In this document: positions 27,272 through 30,146 of the stretch, one piece after another
How the letters are laid out: every line of letters starts with the position of its first letter
Numbering within the stretch: the stretch's first letter is position 1
Source of the DNA: Bremia lactucae
Lineage: Eukaryota; Oomycota; Peronosporomycetes; Peronosporales; Peronosporaceae
Length of the DNA stretch: 30,146 nucleotides
Direction: 5' to 3'
NCBI RefSeq assembly: GCF_004359215.1
Contig: NW_027152207.1
Location: forward strand, 21,316-51,461
The notes under the pieces: generated by a model
The model's input: only the letters and a program-made list of their open reading frames with translations
Told to the model about the DNA's origin: nothing
The model's database searches: none
Position numbers and translations under genes: made by a program

Positions 27272-28250
27272 TCGACTCTCCAGTCGATCTAGGACTTTCA
27301 CACTGTCTCTTATAGACGGCATTTTAATCTTTCTTGGATGTCGCTTTTCAAGCATGCATCCATGTTTCGTACCACTCAACTTATTCGAGTGGCCGAACAT
27401 CAACGCTGCTAGAGCTTGTGTACAGCCGTCGGTAACTATGTTCAGGTCACAATGGTGGACATTCGACGCTGCCTGTGCTTGTGCACAGCCGTCGGAATCT
27501 AACTCAGCAGTGTGTTGGGTATTCACACTGAGTCTTGTGCAGTCATGCCAACGCCCGACTCACAAGCAAGGCCATCGCACTCACTCGTATGACATCCACA
27601 CGCTTGTGGACGCTCCAAGACGTTCATCGATTGGCGATCTGTTGAGAAAGAGACAGGCATCGTCGCGGCTTCATGATGCCTATACATGGCTCGCACTTTA
27701 TGAGCAATGGTAGTCCAACGATGACATTAAATTTTTCATTCAAATCTAGTACGATGAAATCATCATCGTACTGTTTACCCTTTAGCTTACATTTTATAAC
27801 AACTACACGTTTCTGTACAGTTATAGCTGCGCCTGTTTTAAGGCGCACTGTCATCCTCGATAAAGAGATATCATGCTCAATTTATTTGAATCTGCGATCT
27901 TTAGCTATTGGCGTCTAAAATATATAGAATAAAATTATGCGACGCGCCACAAACTTCAGTGGCAATTTATTTGACACTTTTATTTTCAGGGTGATGAGGT
28001 TAATCTCATCCCCTGGGCAGTTACACACAATGTTTGTGTGTGAGGAGCAACTTTCGTCAAAAGCATGCACATTCGTTTGCGTTACTGGATCAGTAGGGCG
28101 CTTCACACTACTGACCCCGACCGTTTTTCTTACGATTCGCCTCACCGATGCGATTTCGCAACAACGTCGGATCCGCGTCTTTCGCTCTTCCTAACGGGAG
28201 GTCGATCATTTTGCTCAGTGTAGCTTAGCTCAACGAAACAACTTAAAATG
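27272..28250 (-). pseudogene. A3 gag tail, protease and Cys-rich spacer
   Basis: The gag tail (ERRGSDVVAKSHR) is followed by CPGDEINLITLKIKVSNKLP. The protease active site survives only as CGASHNFI in a shifted frame, with the catalytic Asp deleted. Then MTVRLKTGAAITVQKRVVVI, LKGKQYDDDFIVLDLNEKFN, VIVGLPLL. The spacer carries ERPQACGCHTSECDGLAC and an internal tandem duplication of about 65 bp (DGCAQAQAA / DGCTQALAA, around 27395-27500) before NKLSGTKHGCMLEKRHPRK. Confidence 0.8.
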
Positions 28251-28261
28251 GAGTCGCCTTC

Positions 28262-28346
28262 ATCTACCTTAAGGATCGCAATGAACAGGGTGCTCAACAG
28301 TTGGAACTGTTACGCACCCTGTTTGCTCAAATTCTCCGCGTGTTAT
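28262..28346 (+). pseudogene. Flipped scrap of A3 gag
   Basis: The plus strand reads LKDRNEQGAQQLELLRTLFA, the gag segment that should follow FIQHELD on the minus strand (compare ALLNQQGSQQAELLRL in A2). It is followed at 28347-28369 by a perfect 8-bp inverted repeat, GAGCTTGC/GCAAGCTC, exactly between the two orientations. The rest of gag after this scrap is deleted. Confidence 0.7.
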
Positions 28347-28577
28347 GAGCTTGCTGGTGAGGCAAGCTCCGTCGAGTTCGTGCTGAATGAACTCGGCTAT
28401 GGCTGCATGCTGTTCGTCTCTGCCCAGAGTGTATAGCATGGCGCCAACGGCTGGCCCGTCTACGACCGAATTCATTCGTTCGATTGCTTTCAATTCAAGG
28501 TCATTCAAATGAGTAAACTCTTCATGCGTGGCGTGATGGCCTTCTATGAACGGCTGGAAAGCTCCCTCCTTCTTCAT
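28347..28577 (-). pseudogene. A3 gag N-terminus
   Basis: Minus-strand THEEFTHLNDLELKAIERMN, SVVDGPAVGAMLYTLGRDEQ and HAAIAEFIQHELD match the N-terminal helical region of A2 gag (ERMSSTVGNDAILALLSNLA). The frame was extended by chance past HELD after the flip. Translation start is uncertain because the upstream part (MKKEGAFQPFIEGHH) may not be gag. Confidence 0.75.
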
Positions 28578-29660
28578 CCAACATGTCCGTGTTGGATGGG
28601 ATGTGTGTGGGTCGTTGAACGGACTAGCAGTTGTAACGGAATACCTTTCACTAGTAATGATCAGTACCAGTTTAACCTTGCACTGGTTACAGTGTAGGTT
28701 AGGTGCTTTGAAAGTTCACTACATAAAGGTACAGCTATCTAGCTTCTTAAATCAGAGTAATACCTTTAGTCACAAAGAGCCGCTTAATTTTGAAGAACTG
28801 AAGTAGCCAAGGACTCAAAGAGTCGTAGAGCTTATTTAGTCCTGTCATAAGTGACGTAGTGACTCTACGAGTTAAAGGGAAAAATAGTGTCGAATAGTAT
28901 GTGCTTTGAGAAGGCTTCTAATCTTTAGAGATAGCAGCGCAAACCTTAAAATGGTACGAAACTCTGTAAGGTCGGAAACTGAGCTTTATGTTTCTTGAAT
29001 GTATAATACCTTGCAAGACCTTGGGTGTATCTTATAAATTAATATGAATTCAATGAGATCACCGATATCAATAAATAGATCGTTTACCTTATTTTCTTTT
29101 GTATTTACGACACCACATTAACGCTTACAACCGAAGTGTACTCCGTCACGAGGTGCTAGAGATTGCAAACTAAGACCCATAATTTAATTTCTTTGCATAT
29201 GCCAACTAGTGCTTAAGCGATCTTGAGCATCAGAATTTACACATAGTAGTTTCTTGTTGCTGATACATTGGAATAACCTCTCATAAATAGGGCGCTTTCA
29301 CATTGATTGAAATATTTAAAATGTCATATTTGAATTATCATATAAGAATACGTTATCTTAAAAAAACTGGCAATATTACTTTGCAAGAATCATAGTTTTG
29401 ATGTTTTTAAAAAATTAAATAATTTGAGCGTTAACTGGACTTATATCCCAAATAACTGATTCGCAACACTATAGAGACAAATTCGCAATCATGGAGAGCA
29501 AGCACATCATGTACATATTCCGTTACGTAAAGGCTTTCTTGTTGCGACTGTAATGATATATGACAACTGTCGTGCTCCTTTAAAAACTGTACGGCTAACA
29601 GCAAATATGTCGATACCAAGCGACAATTCAAAAGAATTCCTCGAGTTGAAAAAAGAGTAA
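28578..29660. other. Unassigned AT-rich region
   Basis: About 1.1 kb with many stops in all frames, no LTR end, no tRNA-like fold and no protein similarity I can recognise. It could be host intergenic DNA or very old repeat. Confidence 0.5.
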
Positions 29661-29969
29661 AAGTCATGTGCAATTTCAAATATTCAAGCTGTTTTTAGCC
29701 ATGCGGCGGTACGAGATCACGTTGTCACAAATGGTACGAGACAGATAAGGCTTCGAAAGCTGTGGATATCTGGTAGAGGCGGCACCTTCTCTTATCGGTG
29801 TCAATGCTACAAATTAAGGGCTGTGGTATACGTACAAGCAACGGAACGTGTCACTCCTACTATAGAGGTGTATGTACCAAAGTACGTAAAAGTAAATTCA
29901 ATCAAACGCGTGTCCGTCCACTTTGTCCCATCAGCTTCTAGTCGTTCCTTTCATCGCTTGCGAGTGTAA
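29661..29969 (+). CDS. Unidentified ORF without clear start
   Basis: A 102-codon open frame between a TAA at 29658 and a TAA at 29967. It has no ATG near its beginning. The middle (LRKLWISGRGGTFSYRCQCY, then KLRAVVYVQATERVTPTIEV) vaguely resembles the FLYWCH-type zinc finger found at the N-terminus of Mutator-like transposases, but the full Cys/His pattern is not there. It could equally be a chance frame. Confidence 0.2.
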   Translation, partial: KSCAISNIQAVFSHAAVRDHVVTNGTRQIRLRKLWISGRGGTFSYRCQCYKLRAVVYVQATERVTPTIEVYVPKYVKVNSIKRVSVHFVPSASSRSFHRLRV

Positions 29970-30023
29970 AATTCCGACCAGATAAAAAAAACGCAATACT
30001 TTTTCACTTTCACCTTTTCCGCA

Positions 30024-30030
30024 TCATTTA
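30024..30030 (+). promoter_or_regulatory. Possible oomycete initiator-like element
   Basis: TCATTTA in a pyrimidine-rich stretch resembles the YCATTYY initiator core of oomycete promoters, about 105 bp ahead of an ATG at 30134. The match is short and could be chance. Confidence 0.2.
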
Positions 30031-30133
30031 AACTCTCGTGACAAAAATACATTTTGGCCTTGAAAACAACGTGTAATTTTGTCTCTTTCTACGGTACGAC
30101 ACGGTCTCGTACACACCTACACCGCAGAATACC

Positions 30134-30146
30134 ATGGAGTCGGTTG
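30134..30146 (+). CDS. Possible start of a host gene at the window edge
   Basis: ACCATGGAGTCGGTTG places an ATG in a favourable ACC-ATG-G context, so the product would begin MESV. Upstream DNA is pyrimidine-rich and free of transposon similarity. Only four codons are visible, so nothing can be said about the product. Confidence 0.25.

Larger units (their letters stand above)
27272..28577 (-). mobile_element. Family 1 remnant A3 (gag start to protease spacer)
   Basis: A minus-strand fragment of a third family 1 copy: gag N-terminus (28577 down), a flipped scrap of gag, then gag tail, protease and Cys-rich spacer to about 27272, where it meets B2. Neither LTR, RT nor integrase is present. I found no family 1 LTR to its right up to 28700. 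Confidence 0.85.

Noticed and set aside
27395..27500. Possible CRISPR-like or satellite repeat in A3
   Set aside because: Only two imperfect units, inside the gypsy spacer; an ordinary tandem duplication.
1..30146. Host effector or metabolic genes
   Set aside because: All longer frames are explained by the two gypsy families or their shadows. No signal peptide with effector motifs, and no enzyme family, was recognised.

Overview
The window is a transposon graveyard made of two families of Ty3/gypsy LTR retrotransposons of the chromodomain type. Their polyproteins resemble the gypsy elements common in oomycetes such as Phytophthora and downy mildews. I therefore infer an oomycete nuclear genome, from protein recall only and without a database search. 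No complete host gene is visible. A possible host start codon lies in the last 13 bases.

Layout. Family 1 has LTRs that begin TGTAACGGGG and has three copies: A1 (1-3721, +, 5' end outside the window), A2 (11372-19389, -, flanked by the perfect 5-bp duplication CATAT) and A3 (about 27272-28577, -, a gag/protease remnant). Family 2 has LTRs that begin TGTAATGGGGC and has two copies: B1 (3775-11103, +, both LTRs present) and B2 (20508-about 27270, +, 3' end cut off at the A3 remnant). Unassigned DNA lies at 11104-11366, 19395-20507 and 28578-30146. All pol genes carry stops, frameshifts or deletions, so no copy looks autonomous today.

Gene order in both families is LTR, primer site, gag with a CCHC knuckle, protease, a long spacer, RT, RNase H, integrase (HHCC and DDE) and a linker to a C-terminal chromodomain. 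Two antisense layers lie on this. An accessory gene of about 300 codons (acc1 in family 1, acc2 in family 2) sits between pol and the 3' LTR on the opposite strand. A coiled-coil reading frame also lies antisense to the integrase-chromodomain linker. Both layers can be followed in two copies per family, so the elements look ambisense.

The most unusual feature is structural. Copy A2 is one insertion, as its target duplication shows, but three internal blocks have been flipped in place: half of the 5' LTR plus gag, the N-terminal half of RT, and a tiny pre-RT block. The coding sequence joins up again at the junctions when each block is read on the other strand. B1 (accessory gene plus chromodomain) and A3 (part of gag) carry comparable flips. 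A2 also holds a 3' half of a tRNA-Val-like gene exactly at an RT breakpoint, and a small mosaic of mitochondrial nad4 and nad5 pieces in alternating orientation. Break repair with filler DNA is the simplest reading. Assembly error must be excluded first.
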